Assembly: GCA_903871335.1 (NCBI GenBank)
Contig: CAIQGE010000018.1
Location: forward strand, 1-64,000
Source: an uncultured Actinomycetes bacterium
GTDB taxonomy: Bacteria > Actinomycetota > Acidimicrobiia > Acidimicrobiales > RAAP-2
Direction of reading: 5' to 3'
DNA length: 64,000 nt
Position numbers and translations under genes: made by a program. The notes below the pieces were generated by a model. That model was given only the letters and a program-made list of their open reading frames with translations, ran no database searches and had not been told where the DNA came from. This document shows, one piece after another, positions 52,692 through 60,642 of the stretch. Positions within the stretch are counted from its first letter, which is position 1. Every line of letters starts with the position of its first letter.

Positions 52692-53617
52692 CCCGCGCCG
52701 ATGGCGCGGTGCAGTCGCAGGTAGGTCGGGACGAATCCGAAGTTCTGCCAGTACGTAGCTGCGGACCGATTGGTGATGCGCCAATTCGTCTCGATGAAGT
52801 GGAACCCGTCGTTGCGGCCGTCGAGGAGTGCACTGATGACCATCGCGCGACCAACGCCGCGACTCCGATGATCTTCACGCACGGTCACGGCACTCAGGTG
52901 CAGAGTTCCGTCAAAGGACCCGACGCGGTCGGGTAGCGGGAACGTCGCGCACTGCGCGACGGGCTGACCGTCAAAGTCCACGATGTAGTGGTGCACCGTC
53001 GGATCTTCCAGAGTCTCGGTCCAGTCTTCTCGTTGGTCACCCTTAGGTAGATCTAACGAGAAGCTCGGTCCTTGTTCTTGATATTCGTGCAGGTGATCAT
53101 CTAGTGCGATGGCCGTCTCGAGATCGGCAATGGTGCCACGACGAAGCGAATATCCAATGGGCCACTCGGGCGTTGAAACGCCCTCCAGTTGTCGAACGCC
53201 GCGTTGGTGCATGTAGGAAAAACCCAGGTCCAACCACGGTGCGATCGACGCTGTGTCGGTGGGCACCCACACGTAGTGCCGGCGGGCTCCGTCGGCGATC
53301 CACCGTTGTGCTTGATGGACGTAGAGCGCCTCCAACGTTTCGACGTCGTCGTACGAGAGGCCTTCCGGGTTCATCCACGCAGACCGTCCGTAGACCTCCG
53401 ACGACAAGATCACTCCTCGTAGATGCCCCACCACGATTCCGTCTCGTTCGGCGATGGACGCGTCACGCAGCGACGAATAGAGGCTCTCGGCGAGTGTGAC
53501 GTCGTCGACCGCGCCGTTAATGAATTCGTGCGAGTTGGCGACGCGGGCCTGCTGTTGCATCACGCGAGCAACAGTGACGTCAATGTCGTCACTGGTCATG
53601 GGACGTACATTGATCAC
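52688..53617 (-). CDS. Tandem GNAT-family N-acetyltransferase
   Basis: A 309-residue protein with two GNAT-like halves. The N-terminal half (about 1-140) is degenerate. The C-terminal half (about 155-309) carries the acetyl-CoA motif VREDHRSRGVGRAMV and ends with ETNWRITNRSAATYWQNFGF, as in active GNATs. Mycothiol synthase is also a tandem GNAT, but I see no decisive marks for it. GTG 53617 has TAGCCT 6 nt upstream (leaderless-type). Substrate unknown. Confidence 0.8.
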   Translation of the reverse strand: MINVRPMTSDDIDVTVARVMQQQARVANSHEFINGAVDDVTLAESLYSSLRDASIAERDGIVVGHLRGVILSSEVYGRSAWMNPEGLSYDDVETLEALYVHQAQRWIADGARRHYVWVPTDTASIAPWLDLGFSYMHQRGVRQLEGVSTPEWPIGYSLRRGTIADLETAIALDDHLHEYQEQGPSFSLDLPKGDQREDWTETLEDPTVHHYIVDFDGQPVAQCATFPLPDRVGSFDGTLHLSAVTVREDHRSRGVGRAMVISALLDGRNDGFHFIETNWRITNRSAATYWQNFGFVPTYLRLHRAIGAG

Positions 53618-53661
53618 CGCGTCAGGCTAGTGAGATCTCCGGTTGTGAGAAAGTACTAGTT

Positions 53662-54324
53662 ATGGCATTAACGACAACGTTGTTTGACATGGACGGCCTG
53701 CTCCTTGACTCAGAGATCTTGTGGCACGAGGCGGAACTCGAGATTCTCGGTGGTCTCGGGGTTCCTCTGGCGCAGGAAGGCTCTCGGTCAACGAAGGGCA
53801 TGTTCGTCGCCGAGGTCGTGACGTATTGGCGTGAGCGTTCACCTTGGGTGGGTCCAAGCAACGAGGACGTGGTGGAGCGCATCTTGCAGCGGGTCGGCGA
53901 TCTCGTCGAGAACAAGGGACGACTCCTGCCCGGGGCCGAGCGTGCGATTGCCGTGACCGCCGAGCGTGGGCGAGTCGGACTGGCGAGCTCGACGCCCGTT
54001 CCCCTCATCGAACGCTGCCTCGCGCACTTTGGTTTACGCGATCGATTTGAGGTCATTTGTTCGGGGGCGAACGAGCCGTACGGCAAGCCGCACCCGGGGG
54101 TTTTTTTGACGGCGGCTCGCGCTCTCGACGCCCAGCCCACGCAGTGTCTCGTCTTCGAGGATTCGGCCGCCGGGGTGCTGGCGGCAAAGGCGGGACGGAT
54201 GATGTGCGTGGCGGTCCCGGTGGTCGAGGATATGTCGTTACCCGCCTTCGCGTTGGCCGATATCGTCCTGGAATCGCTGGTCGATCTCGACGAGGCGTGG
54301 CTCGATACGTACTTTGACCGCTAG
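53662..54324 (+). CDS. HAD-family phosphatase (beta-phosphoglucomutase/YniC-like)
   Basis: A 220-residue HAD hydrolase with nucleophile Asp9 and acid/base Asp11 (FDMDGLLLDSE), motif II Ser/Thr in LASSTP (about residue 113), a motif III Lys in YGKPHPGVFL and motif IV FEDSAAGVLAAKAG. The cap type and sequence resemble sugar-phosphate phosphatases (2-deoxyglucose-6-phosphatase, HxpB). ATG 53662 is preceded by TACTAG only 2 nt away, so the exact promoter is unclear; a later start would remove the nucleophile. Confidence 0.88.
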   Translation: MALTTTLFDMDGLLLDSEILWHEAELEILGGLGVPLAQEGSRSTKGMFVAEVVTYWRERSPWVGPSNEDVVERILQRVGDLVENKGRLLPGAERAIAVTAERGRVGLASSTPVPLIERCLAHFGLRDRFEVICSGANEPYGKPHPGVFLTAARALDAQPTQCLVFEDSAAGVLAAKAGRMMCVAVPVVEDMSLPAFALADIVLESLVDLDEAWLDTYFDR

Positions 54325-54374
54325 TCAATTCGCGTCATCGCCACGTGGCGACGAAGACGTGTGAAACTGCGAAC

Positions 54375-54857
54375 ATGTCCAATCTCTACGACTACGTTCG
54401 CCACCCTCGAGCCGCTGAATTGCAGGCGAACCACGCCGTCCAATCCGTTGAGATGCGCGATATCGAGCATCCGAATTATTGGCGCCGGCTCAACGCGCGC
54501 GTCGGACTGCGCATCACGCTCGCGGTGGGAACCATGTGGTGCGCCTACATCTTTGGGCTCATCGCACTGTTGAGTTTGCCCTCGACGATTGCGTCGGGAT
54601 CCTTGTTCGAGATTGTGGTGTGGATCTCCAGCAGCTTCCTGCAACTCGTCTTGTTACCCATCATCATCGTGGGACAGAACATTCAAGCGAAAGCTGCCGA
54701 CAAGCGCGCGGAAGACACCTACAAGGACGCCGAGGCGGTGTTGCACGAAGCGGCACAGATTCAAGCGCACCTCGAAGCCCAAGACGCCGCACTCCTCAAG
54801 ATCATGATCCACCTGGAGAACTTGGTCGCTGAAGAAAATAAGCGACGGGGTCTCTAG
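54375..54857 (+). CDS. DUF1003-like small membrane protein
   Basis: A 160-residue protein with a soluble N-terminus, two close transmembrane helices (about 50-75 and 82-105), the family-like LPIIIVGQNIQAK turn and a C-terminal amphipathic coiled-coil stretch (ADKRAEDTYKDAEAVLHEAA to the end). Function unknown; DUF1003 proteins have been linked to cyclic-nucleotide or membrane stress in other bacteria only loosely. ATG 54375 has no Shine-Dalgarno; GAAACT 6 nt upstream may be a weak -10. Stop shared (CTAG) with the convergent GNAT gene. Confidence 0.72.
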   Translation: MSNLYDYVRHPRAAELQANHAVQSVEMRDIEHPNYWRRLNARVGLRITLAVGTMWCAYIFGLIALLSLPSTIASGSLFEIVVWISSSFLQLVLLPIIIVGQNIQAKAADKRAEDTYKDAEAVLHEAAQIQAHLEAQDAALLKIMIHLENLVAEENKRRGL

Positions 54858-55327
54858 GGGCGAAGATCCCGGTAGAACTTGATTCCCTCGGGATACGAAT
54901 GCGCCCCGGGAGGGAATGCCGTCACCGGTGTCCACCCAATGCGCGCGTAGAACGCCTGCGCTTCGGGTTGACGCGGACCGGTTTCAAGGAACAACTCAAC
55001 AAAACCCGCGTGCGCGGCCGCTTGTTCGACGTAGGTCATCAACGCGGCGGCCACACCTGAACGGCGGAGGTCGGGTCGCACCCAGAGTCGCTTGATCTCG
55101 CCAATGCCAGATCCGGGAGCCACAATGGTGCGTACGCCCACGCCACCGGCCAAATGGTCATCGAGTCGAGCGACGACAAAGAGGCCGCCGGGCGCAGCCA
55201 GTTCGCTGTCCGGCATCTCAGCGTCGGCACCGACGCCGTAGCGGCGATCCAGTTCGTCGCGCGCAGCGAAGATCATCGATTGCGCACCGGGAGTGGTGAT
55301 GTCGTCGACATCAAGGGTCAAGGGCAC
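54854..55327 (-). CDS. GNAT-family N-acetyltransferase
   Basis: A 157-residue single-domain acetyltransferase. The acetyl-CoA pyrophosphate motif is RPDLRRSGVAAALM (about residues 93-106), followed by LETGPRQPEAQAFYARIGW, common in small-molecule or antibiotic-type GNATs. Substrate unknown. GTG 55327 was chosen because TACAGT lies 5 nt upstream and because the longer frame would overlap the ileS start region. It is divergent from ileS with a 67-bp spacer. Confidence 0.82.
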   Translation of the reverse strand: MPLTLDVDDITTPGAQSMIFAARDELDRRYGVGADAEMPDSELAAPGGLFVVARLDDHLAGGVGVRTIVAPGSGIGEIKRLWVRPDLRRSGVAAALMTYVEQAAAHAGFVELFLETGPRQPEAQAFYARIGWTPVTAFPPGAHSYPEGIKFYRDLRP

Positions 55328-55363
55328 CGGTCCACTGTAGGGGTCACCGTCTCGGCGGCCAAC

Positions 55364-55390
55364 TACGATGAACGGGAAATATCTGAGGAG
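55364..55390 (+). promoter_or_regulatory. ileS -10 element and ribosome site
   Basis: TACGAT (55364-55369) places transcription near 55376, and GAGGAG (55385-55390) precedes GTG 55395. This argues against the upstream ATG at 55368, which would fall inside the -10. Confidence 0.55.
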
Positions 55391-55394
55391 TCCC

Positions 55395-58300
55395 GTGTTT
55401 CGCCCCGTCAGCGCAGAAATCGATTTCGTTTCGGTCGAAGAGGCGGAACTCACCCGCTGGCGCGAGCACCAGATCTTTCATCGATCGGTCTCGCAACGCG
55501 AGGGCGCCACGCCGTGGGTCTTTTACGAAGGGCCCCCCACCGCCAATGGCAAGCCCGGTCTCCATCACGTGTGGGCGCGTATTTACAAGGATCTCTTTTG
55601 TCGGTACCAGTCCATGCAGGGTCATTACGTCGCGCGACGCGCCGGCTGGGACACTCACGGACTCCCCGTCGAGGTGGAGGTCGAAAAGCGTCTGGGCATC
55701 TCCGCCAAGGAGGCCATTGGCCGCGACGTGAGCATCGCGGAGTTCACGCGTTTGTGCCGCGAGTCGGTGCAGGCCTACGTCGGTGATTTCGAGAAGCTGA
55801 CCGAACGCATTGGCTACTGGCTGGACTTTGACTCCGCCTACTGGACATTCACGCCCAGCTACGTGGAGTCGGTGTGGTGGCAATTACAGCAACTGTTCAA
55901 TCGCGGACTGCTCTACGAGGATCTCAAAGTCATTCCCTATTGCCCTCGTTGTGGAACGGCATTGTCGAGTCACGAGTTGGGTCAGCCGGGCGTCTACTAC
56001 GACGAAGTCGATGAGAGTTGCTACGTCCGACTCCGCCTGCTCGACGCTGATGGTCGTAGTGACCTCGGCGGTGCGACGTACCTCGCCGTGTGGACCACGA
56101 CGCCGTGGACCCTGCTGTCCAATGTGGGCGTGGCGGTCAACCCCGAGGTCACCTACGCCGTGGTCGACGGCAATGTCGTGGCCCGCGACCTCGTGCCCGC
56201 GGTGTTCGGTGACGATGCCGTGATCACGACAACATTTCCGGGTTCGGCCCTGCTCGGACTGCATTACGAGCGCCCCTTCGACGATGTTCCTCTCCCGACG
56301 AGCGTGGACGCGTGTTTTGTCGTGGCCGCTGACTACGTCACGACGGAGGACGGCACAGGACTCGTTCACCAGGCACCCGCCTTTGGTGAAGTTGACCGAC
56401 AGGTCGCTCGAGAGAACGGATTACCGACCGTCAATCCCGTCGGCGCGAATGGAGCCTTCACCGCCGAAGTGCCCTGGCTTGAAGGTCAAGGGGTGCGCGA
56501 CGCGAACCACGTCATCAACGACGAATTGGAACGTCGCGGGATCTTGTTGCGTCGCTTCGACTACGCGCACTCGCTCCCGCACTGTTGGCGATGCGGGACT
56601 GTTCTTATTTACTGGGGTAAGCCGAGCTGGTACATCGCCACGAGCCAATTTCGTGAGGAGATGTTGGCGGAGAACGCCACCATTGATTGGCACCCTCAGC
56701 ACATTCGCGACGGTCGCTTCGGTGAGTGGCTCCAGAACAACGTCGACTGGGCCCTCTCGCGTGATCGTTTCTGGGGAACACCACTACCCATCTGGCGATG
56801 CCAGGCGAATCACCTCGTCTGCGTGGGATCGCGTGCGGAGCTGTCAGAACTCACGGGACGCGACCTCTCAGAACTCGATCCCCACCGACCCAATGTGGAC
56901 GACATCGTCTTTGATTGCGCGACGTGTGGCGGCGAGATGCGACGTGTGGCCCCCGTCATCGACGCGTGGTTCGACTCCGGGGCTATGCCCGCGGCCCAAG
57001 TGGGCTACCCCCACGTTCCGGGTTCCGACCTCAACTTCGCGTTTCCGGCCCAGTTCATCGCCGAGGCGATTGATCAGACGCGCGGGTGGTTCTATTCACT
57101 ACTCGCCGTCAATACGCTCGTCTTCGGCAAGAAGCCCTACGAACACGTCCTGTGCCTCGGTCACATCGTCGACGTGGACGGCAAGAAGATGTCGAAGTCC
57201 CAAGGCAATGTCATTGACCCCTGGGAAGTGTTGAACACCCGCGGGGCTGATCCGCTGCGCTGGTGGATGTTCTCCCAGGGCTCCCCTTGGACGTCAACGC
57301 GCGCCAGCCTCGGAGCGATCGACGCGTCACTACGTGAGACCTTGGGGACGCTGTGGAATACGTTCAGTTTCTTTACGACCTACGCGTCGCTGAATGGTTT
57401 TAATCCCAGCGATCCCGAGATCCCGTCACGCGAACAGCGCAGTGATCTCGACCGCTGGATCATTTCTCGTCTCGAAGGAGTCACCGCGCAAGTGACGGCG
57501 TCACTCGAGACCTATGACGCGCTGGACGCGGCGGGAGCCCTTGCCGAACTGATTGATGACGTATCGAACTGGTACGTCCGTCGCAGCCGACGTCGTTTCT
57601 GGCGCACCGACCCGAATGCTCCACGTTCGGACTCTCTCGCCGCACAGATGACGTTGCTCGAAGTCCTGCAGCGCTTGACGTTGCTGCTGGCTCCGTTCTG
57701 TCCGTTCGTGGCCGATCGTCTGTATCACGAACTTTTTGACGTCGACGACAGCGACTCCGTGCACCTGGCTGACTGGCCAGTCGCGCAGGACCGCGACCGT
57801 GACGCCGTGCTCGAGGACGCGATGGACGTCGCTCGGCGCCTCACGTCGCTCGGTCGCGCCGCGCGCGCTGACGCCGGCGTCAAGGTTCGTCAACCTTTGC
57901 GGCGGGCACTCGTCTTCCTGGCTCCGGGCACCACGCTTCCCCCGGCGGGCATTGTTGAAGACGAACTCAATGTTGACGTCATTGAATTCGGTTCGGAACT
58001 CGCCGACGTGCTCACGTTCGAACTCGTGCCCAATTTCCGGACCGTGGGTCCTCGCCTGGGCGAAGCGGTCAAGGAATTAAAGCCCGCACTCGCCGCCCTC
58101 GACGGCGTCGCCGCGGCCGCCACGCTGGAACGCGGTGACGCCGTGGTCGTGACCCTGTCGACCGGTGATTTCGCTCTGGGTTCCGATGACCTAGAACTCC
58201 GCGTGAAGAGTCAGAGTGGTTATGCGGTCTCGCGTGAAGCAAGTGAAGTGGTGGCACTGGACCTCGCGTTGGACGACGACCTTTTGCGGCGTGGGTACAT

Positions 58301-58529
58301 GCGCGACTTGGTGCGTCAGGTGCAAGAAATGCGAAAGAACGCGGGCTTCGATGTCGCCGATCACATTCGTTTGTGGGTCACCGGCGTGGACGATCTCGCC
58401 GAATGGTTTGATGATCTCGCGGCAGAAGTGTTGGCTGATTCCGTGACGCGAGGCGATGGCGCCGGTGAGGGAACTTCCCTGATGTTCGACGACGGGCGCG
58501 CGGCGAGTGCCTGGGTGACGAAGGCTTAG
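55395..58529 (+). CDS. ileS: Isoleucyl-tRNA synthetase (type 2, eukaryote-like)
   Basis: A 1044-residue class I synthetase. The HIGH-equivalent GKPGLHH is at about residues 52-58, the CP1 editing domain includes WTTTPWTLLSN (about 235), and KMSKS lies in GKKMSKSQGN near 595. The C-terminal anticodon-binding and DUF5915-like extension (about 900-1044) marks the mupirocin-resistant type 2 form, common in actinobacteria. A Cys pair in PYCPRCG and CWRCG (zinc region) is visible. GTG 55395 was chosen from the GAGGAG site. It is the only copy seen here; whether a type 1 copy exists elsewhere is unknown. Confidence 0.95.
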   Translation: MFRPVSAEIDFVSVEEAELTRWREHQIFHRSVSQREGATPWVFYEGPPTANGKPGLHHVWARIYKDLFCRYQSMQGHYVARRAGWDTHGLPVEVEVEKRLGISAKEAIGRDVSIAEFTRLCRESVQAYVGDFEKLTERIGYWLDFDSAYWTFTPSYVESVWWQLQQLFNRGLLYEDLKVIPYCPRCGTALSSHELGQPGVYYDEVDESCYVRLRLLDADGRSDLGGATYLAVWTTTPWTLLSNVGVAVNPEVTYAVVDGNVVARDLVPAVFGDDAVITTTFPGSALLGLHYERPFDDVPLPTSVDACFVVAADYVTTEDGTGLVHQAPAFGEVDRQVARENGLPTVNPVGANGAFTAEVPWLEGQGVRDANHVINDELERRGILLRRFDYAHSLPHCWRCGTVLIYWGKPSWYIATSQFREEMLAENATIDWHPQHIRDGRFGEWLQNNVDWALSRDRFWGTPLPIWRCQANHLVCVGSRAELSELTGRDLSELDPHRPNVDDIVFDCATCGGEMRRVAPVIDAWFDSGAMPAAQVGYPHVPGSDLNFAFPAQFIAEAIDQTRGWFYSLLAVNTLVFGKKPYEHVLCLGHIVDVDGKKMSKSQGNVIDPWEVLNTRGADPLRWWMFSQGSPWTSTRASLGAIDASLRETLGTLWNTFSFFTTYASLNGFNPSDPEIPSREQRSDLDRWIISRLEGVTAQVTASLETYDALDAAGALAELIDDVSNWYVRRSRRRFWRTDPNAPRSDSLAAQMTLLEVLQRLTLLLAPFCPFVADRLYHELFDVDDSDSVHLADWPVAQDRDRDAVLEDAMDVARRLTSLGRAARADAGVKVRQPLRRALVFLAPGTTLPPAGIVEDELNVDVIEFGSELADVLTFELVPNFRTVGPRLGEAVKELKPALAALDGVAAAATLERGDAVVVTLSTGDFALGSDDLELRVKSQSGYAVSREASEVVALDLALDDDLLRRGYMRDLVRQVQEMRKNAGFDVADHIRLWVTGVDDLAEWFDDLAAEVLADSVTRGDGAGEGTSLMFDDGRAASAWVTKA

Positions 58530-58990
58530 TCGTCGCCCTTGAGCTTCGTGAGGAGCTCCGTTAGTGTCGCGCGCTCGGACTTCGTGAGTCGGTCCGCGAC
58601 GCGGCACTCCAGATGGACGAGATGAGCCTCAAGGGCCTCATTCAGCTTCTCGTTGCCCTGAACGGTGATGGCAACGTGCACCGCTCGACGATCGGTCGGA
58701 CAACTCTGGCGAGCCACGAGACCCGCGGCTTCGATACGGTCGATCAACCTGGTTGTTCCGCCGGTGGAGTGCACGGTGGCGTCGGCGAGCTGACTCATTG
58801 TGAGATGTCCCTCGTCCGCGCGACGAAGCTGCAGGAGGACGTCAAACCAGGGGAGAGGGAGATCGCACGACTCTTCGAGTTCGGCCCCCAGGGCTCGGCT
58901 CAGTCGAGCATTGGTCTCAAATAGGAGACCCACGAGCATGACGCGCTCGTCGCCCGACGGGCAGGCACCGGTGTGGGCGGTCGTCGTCAT
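58526..58990 (-). CDS. MarR-family transcriptional regulator
   Basis: A 154-residue winged-helix regulator with DEGHLTMSQLADATVHSTGGTTRLIDRIEAAGLV (recognition helix, about residues 58-90) and the wing ARQSCPTDRRAVHVAITVQG. It probably represses the divergent YceI gene, whose promoter holds a TTGC-N4-GCAA site, and may control itself. ATG 58990 is preceded by TACACT with a 6-nt gap and is preferred to ATG 59023. Cys12 and Cys41 could serve redox or electrophile sensing. Stop shared with ileS (TTAG). Confidence 0.9.
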   Translation of the reverse strand: MTTTAHTGACPSGDERVMLVGLLFETNARLSRALGAELEESCDLPLPWFDVLLQLRRADEGHLTMSQLADATVHSTGGTTRLIDRIEAAGLVARQSCPTDRRAVHVAITVQGNEKLNEALEAHLVHLECRVADRLTKSERATLTELLTKLKGDD

Positions 58991-59030
58991 TGGTCCAGTG
59001 TAACACTTTTGTTGCGAAGTCATCTTCTGC

Positions 59031-59060
59031 TTGACAAGTTATTGCATACGCAACTAATAT
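59031..59060 (+). promoter_or_regulatory. Strong housekeeping promoter of the YceI gene
   Basis: A perfect TTGACA -35 (59031-59036), an 18-bp spacer and TAATAT -10 (59055-59060). This is the best sigma-70/SigA-type promoter in the window. Confidence 0.9.
59042..59053. promoter_or_regulatory. Probable MarR operator inside the YceI promoter
   Basis: TTGCATACGCAA (imperfect palindrome with a TTGC-N4-GCAA core) fills the middle of the -35/-10 spacer. A bound MarR dimer would block polymerase. A half-site, TTGTTGCG, also occurs at 59008-59015 towards marR. Confidence 0.7.
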
Positions 59061-59101
59061 GTCACCGTACAAGGAGTACGCCCCCCAACTAAGGAGAAAC
59101 C

Positions 59102-59647
59102 ATGAGCAACCTTCCCGCTCCCGGTGTTTACACCATTGATGCCGTTCACTCGTCGGTCGGCTTCGTCGCCCGTCACCTCGTCGCCGCCAAGGTGCGTGGC
59201 AATTTCACCGATTTCGAAGGCACCATCACGATTGGTGACAGCGCCGAGACATCCAGTGTCGTCGCGACTGCGAAGGCGGAGAGCATCACCACAAATAATG
59301 AGATGCGCGACGGCCACCTGAAGAGCCCCGATTTCCTCGACTACGAGAACCACCCGACCATCGAGTTCAAGTCGACGTCGGTCACCTCGAAGGGCGGGGA
59401 CCTCTACGATCTCGTCGCGGACGTCACCCTGCGCGGTGTCACCAAGTCCGTCACCTTCGAGCTCGAGTACCTGGGTTCCGGCCCGAGCATGCAGCCGGGC
59501 GGCACAGTCGCCGGTTTTGAAGCGCGCGCGGAGATCGACCGTCGCGACTTCGGCGTGAACTTCGAAGGCTCGCTCGAAAACGGCAGCCTCGTCGTGGGTA
59601 ACAAGGTCGTGCTCGAACTCAACATTGAGTCACACCTCGCCGCCTAA
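59102..59647 (+). CDS. YceI-family isoprenoid/lipid-binding protein
   Basis: A 181-residue lipocalin-like YceI protein without a signal peptide, so cytoplasmic. It shows GVYTIDAVHSSVGFVARH at the N-terminus, the HLKSPDFLDYENHPTIEFKS block (about residues 79-98) and VTLRGVTKSVTFELEY. YceI proteins bind polyisoprenoids such as octaprenyl pyrophosphate or quinones. It has a strong promoter with an embedded MarR operator and an AAGGAGA ribosome site, so it is expected to be highly induced when MarR is released. A strong terminator follows. Confidence 0.93.
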   Translation: MSNLPAPGVYTIDAVHSSVGFVARHLVAAKVRGNFTDFEGTITIGDSAETSSVVATAKAESITTNNEMRDGHLKSPDFLDYENHPTIEFKSTSVTSKGGDLYDLVADVTLRGVTKSVTFELEYLGSGPSMQPGGTVAGFEARAEIDRRDFGVNFEGSLENGSLVVGNKVVLELNIESHLAA

Positions 59648-59659
59648 GGCACTGCGTTA

Positions 59660-59700
59660 CGACGAAACGCCGGGGGTTCGACGCCCCCGGCGTTTCGTCG
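59660..59700 (+). terminator. Rho-independent terminator after the YceI gene
   Basis: A 17-bp perfect stem (59660-59676 with 59684-59700) with a 7-nt loop. The following tail is only weakly T-rich, but the stem is the longest in the window. Confidence 0.82.
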
Positions 59701-59713
59701 TTACGATGAGAAC

Positions 59714-59839
59714 ATGAGTGAAGACGGTAAGGGCAAAGTACTGAAGTCGGGTCTTGGTATCGCGGGAGCGGCCGTGGCCATCGTGTCGGTGTGGTGGTTC
59801 GCTCTGCGTCCGCGATTCCACAAGAAAGACGAGAACTAA
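59714..59839 (+). CDS. 41-residue single-pass membrane peptide
   Basis: A small gene: ATG 59714 to TAA 59839, 41 residues. A charged N-terminus (MSEDGKGKVLKS) is followed by a Gly/Ala/Val-rich helix with WW (about residues 13-31) and a basic-acidic tail (RPRFHKKDEN). The profile is that of a small inner-membrane peptide. It has no recognised family. The ATG lies 13 nt after the YceI terminator, with only a weak ribosome site (GATGAGAA). Its stop overlaps the sirtuin stop (CTAA), the same convergent arrangement seen at verified genes nearby, which supports it being real. Confidence 0.55.
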   Translation: MSEDGKGKVLKSGLGIAGAAVAIVSVWWFALRPRFHKKDEN

Positions 59840-60606
59840 CCCACGAGGGCGGGCAACACCGTCGGAATATCGCCGCGGACCAGAACCTGGGCCATGTCGT
59901 CCATCGCCGTCGGTTCGCCGTTGACGATGATGATGGTGGCGCCGTGGGACCTCGCGGTGGGTACTAGGCCCGCGACGGGATAGACGGCGAGCGTCGTGCC
60001 CACGGCGAGGAATACCTCACAGTCTCGTGCGGCAGCGTCAGAGCGAGCGAGATCCTCGGCGACGAGAGACTGGCCGAAGGAAATGGTGGCAGATTTCAGA
60101 AGGCCGCCACAGACCACGCCCCGGATGATGCGTTGACAGTGCGGGTCGTCGTCTCCCTCCCTGACTCTCTCGAGCGCGACGTCGATCGGATCACGTGCGT
60201 GGCACGACAGGCACACGACCTCGAGAGCCGAGCCGTGAATTTCGACGATGCGATCGTTCGTGGTGCCGGCCTTTTGGTGCAACCCGTCAATGTTCTGGGT
60301 CACCAACAGATCGAGATGTCCCCGTTGTTCGAGGCGAACGAGCGCACGATGTCCCTCGTTGGGTTCCACGTCGAAGACCTTTCGCTCCACCCGTGAGCGC
60401 CACGCGGCACGTCGCACCGATTCATCGGTCACCCACGTCGTAAAAGTCGAGAGCATCTCGGCGTGAGGGTCCTTCGTCCACACGCCTTGTGGCCCGCGAA
60501 AATCAGGGATGCCTGATGCCGTCGAAATGCCCGCTCCGGTGAGGGCGACGACGTGGCGTGCGTCACTGATCAGTGAGCGAGCGCGATCGAGTGCGGCGTC
60601 GGACAC
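59836..60606 (-). CDS. cobB: Sir2-family NAD-dependent protein deacylase
   Basis: A 256-residue sirtuin. NAD-binding GAGIS (24-28) and GIPDFRG (32-38), QNID (104-107), catalytic His124 (EIHGS), and a Cys4 zinc site formed by C132, C135, C157 and C166 are all visible. It removes acetyl or acyl groups from protein lysines, producing O-acyl-ADP-ribose and nicotinamide. Substrates are unknown (acetyl-CoA synthetase is the usual bacterial target). GTG 60606 is supported by TATCGT 6 nt upstream; the frame runs 118 codons further but overlaps the divergent MFS gene. Confidence 0.93.
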   Translation of the reverse strand: MSDAALDRARSLISDARHVVALTGAGISTASGIPDFRGPQGVWTKDPHAEMLSTFTTWVTDESVRRAAWRSRVERKVFDVEPNEGHRALVRLEQRGHLDLLVTQNIDGLHQKAGTTNDRIVEIHGSALEVVCLSCHARDPIDVALERVREGDDDPHCQRIIRGVVCGGLLKSATISFGQSLVAEDLARSDAAARDCEVFLAVGTTLAVYPVAGLVPTARSHGATIIIVNGEPTAMDDMAQVLVRGDIPTVLPALVG

Positions 60607-60612
60607 GGTGTG

Positions 60613-60635
60613 ACGATAGCGGCCACTCCTACACT
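60613..60635. promoter_or_regulatory. Divergent leaderless-type -10 elements (TATCGT minus, TACACT plus)
   Basis: TATCGT (60618 to 60613) is 6 nt from the sirtuin GTG 60606. TACACT (60630-60635) is 7 nt from the MFS ATG 60643. The 36-bp spacer has no Shine-Dalgarno sequences. Confidence 0.5.
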
Positions 60636-60642
60636 GTGAGCG

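Noticed and set aside
58991-59023. Longer MarR start at ATG 59023
   Set aside because: The extra 11 residues are not family-like, and TACACT is placed 6 nt before ATG 58990, which would put the transcript start at the latter.
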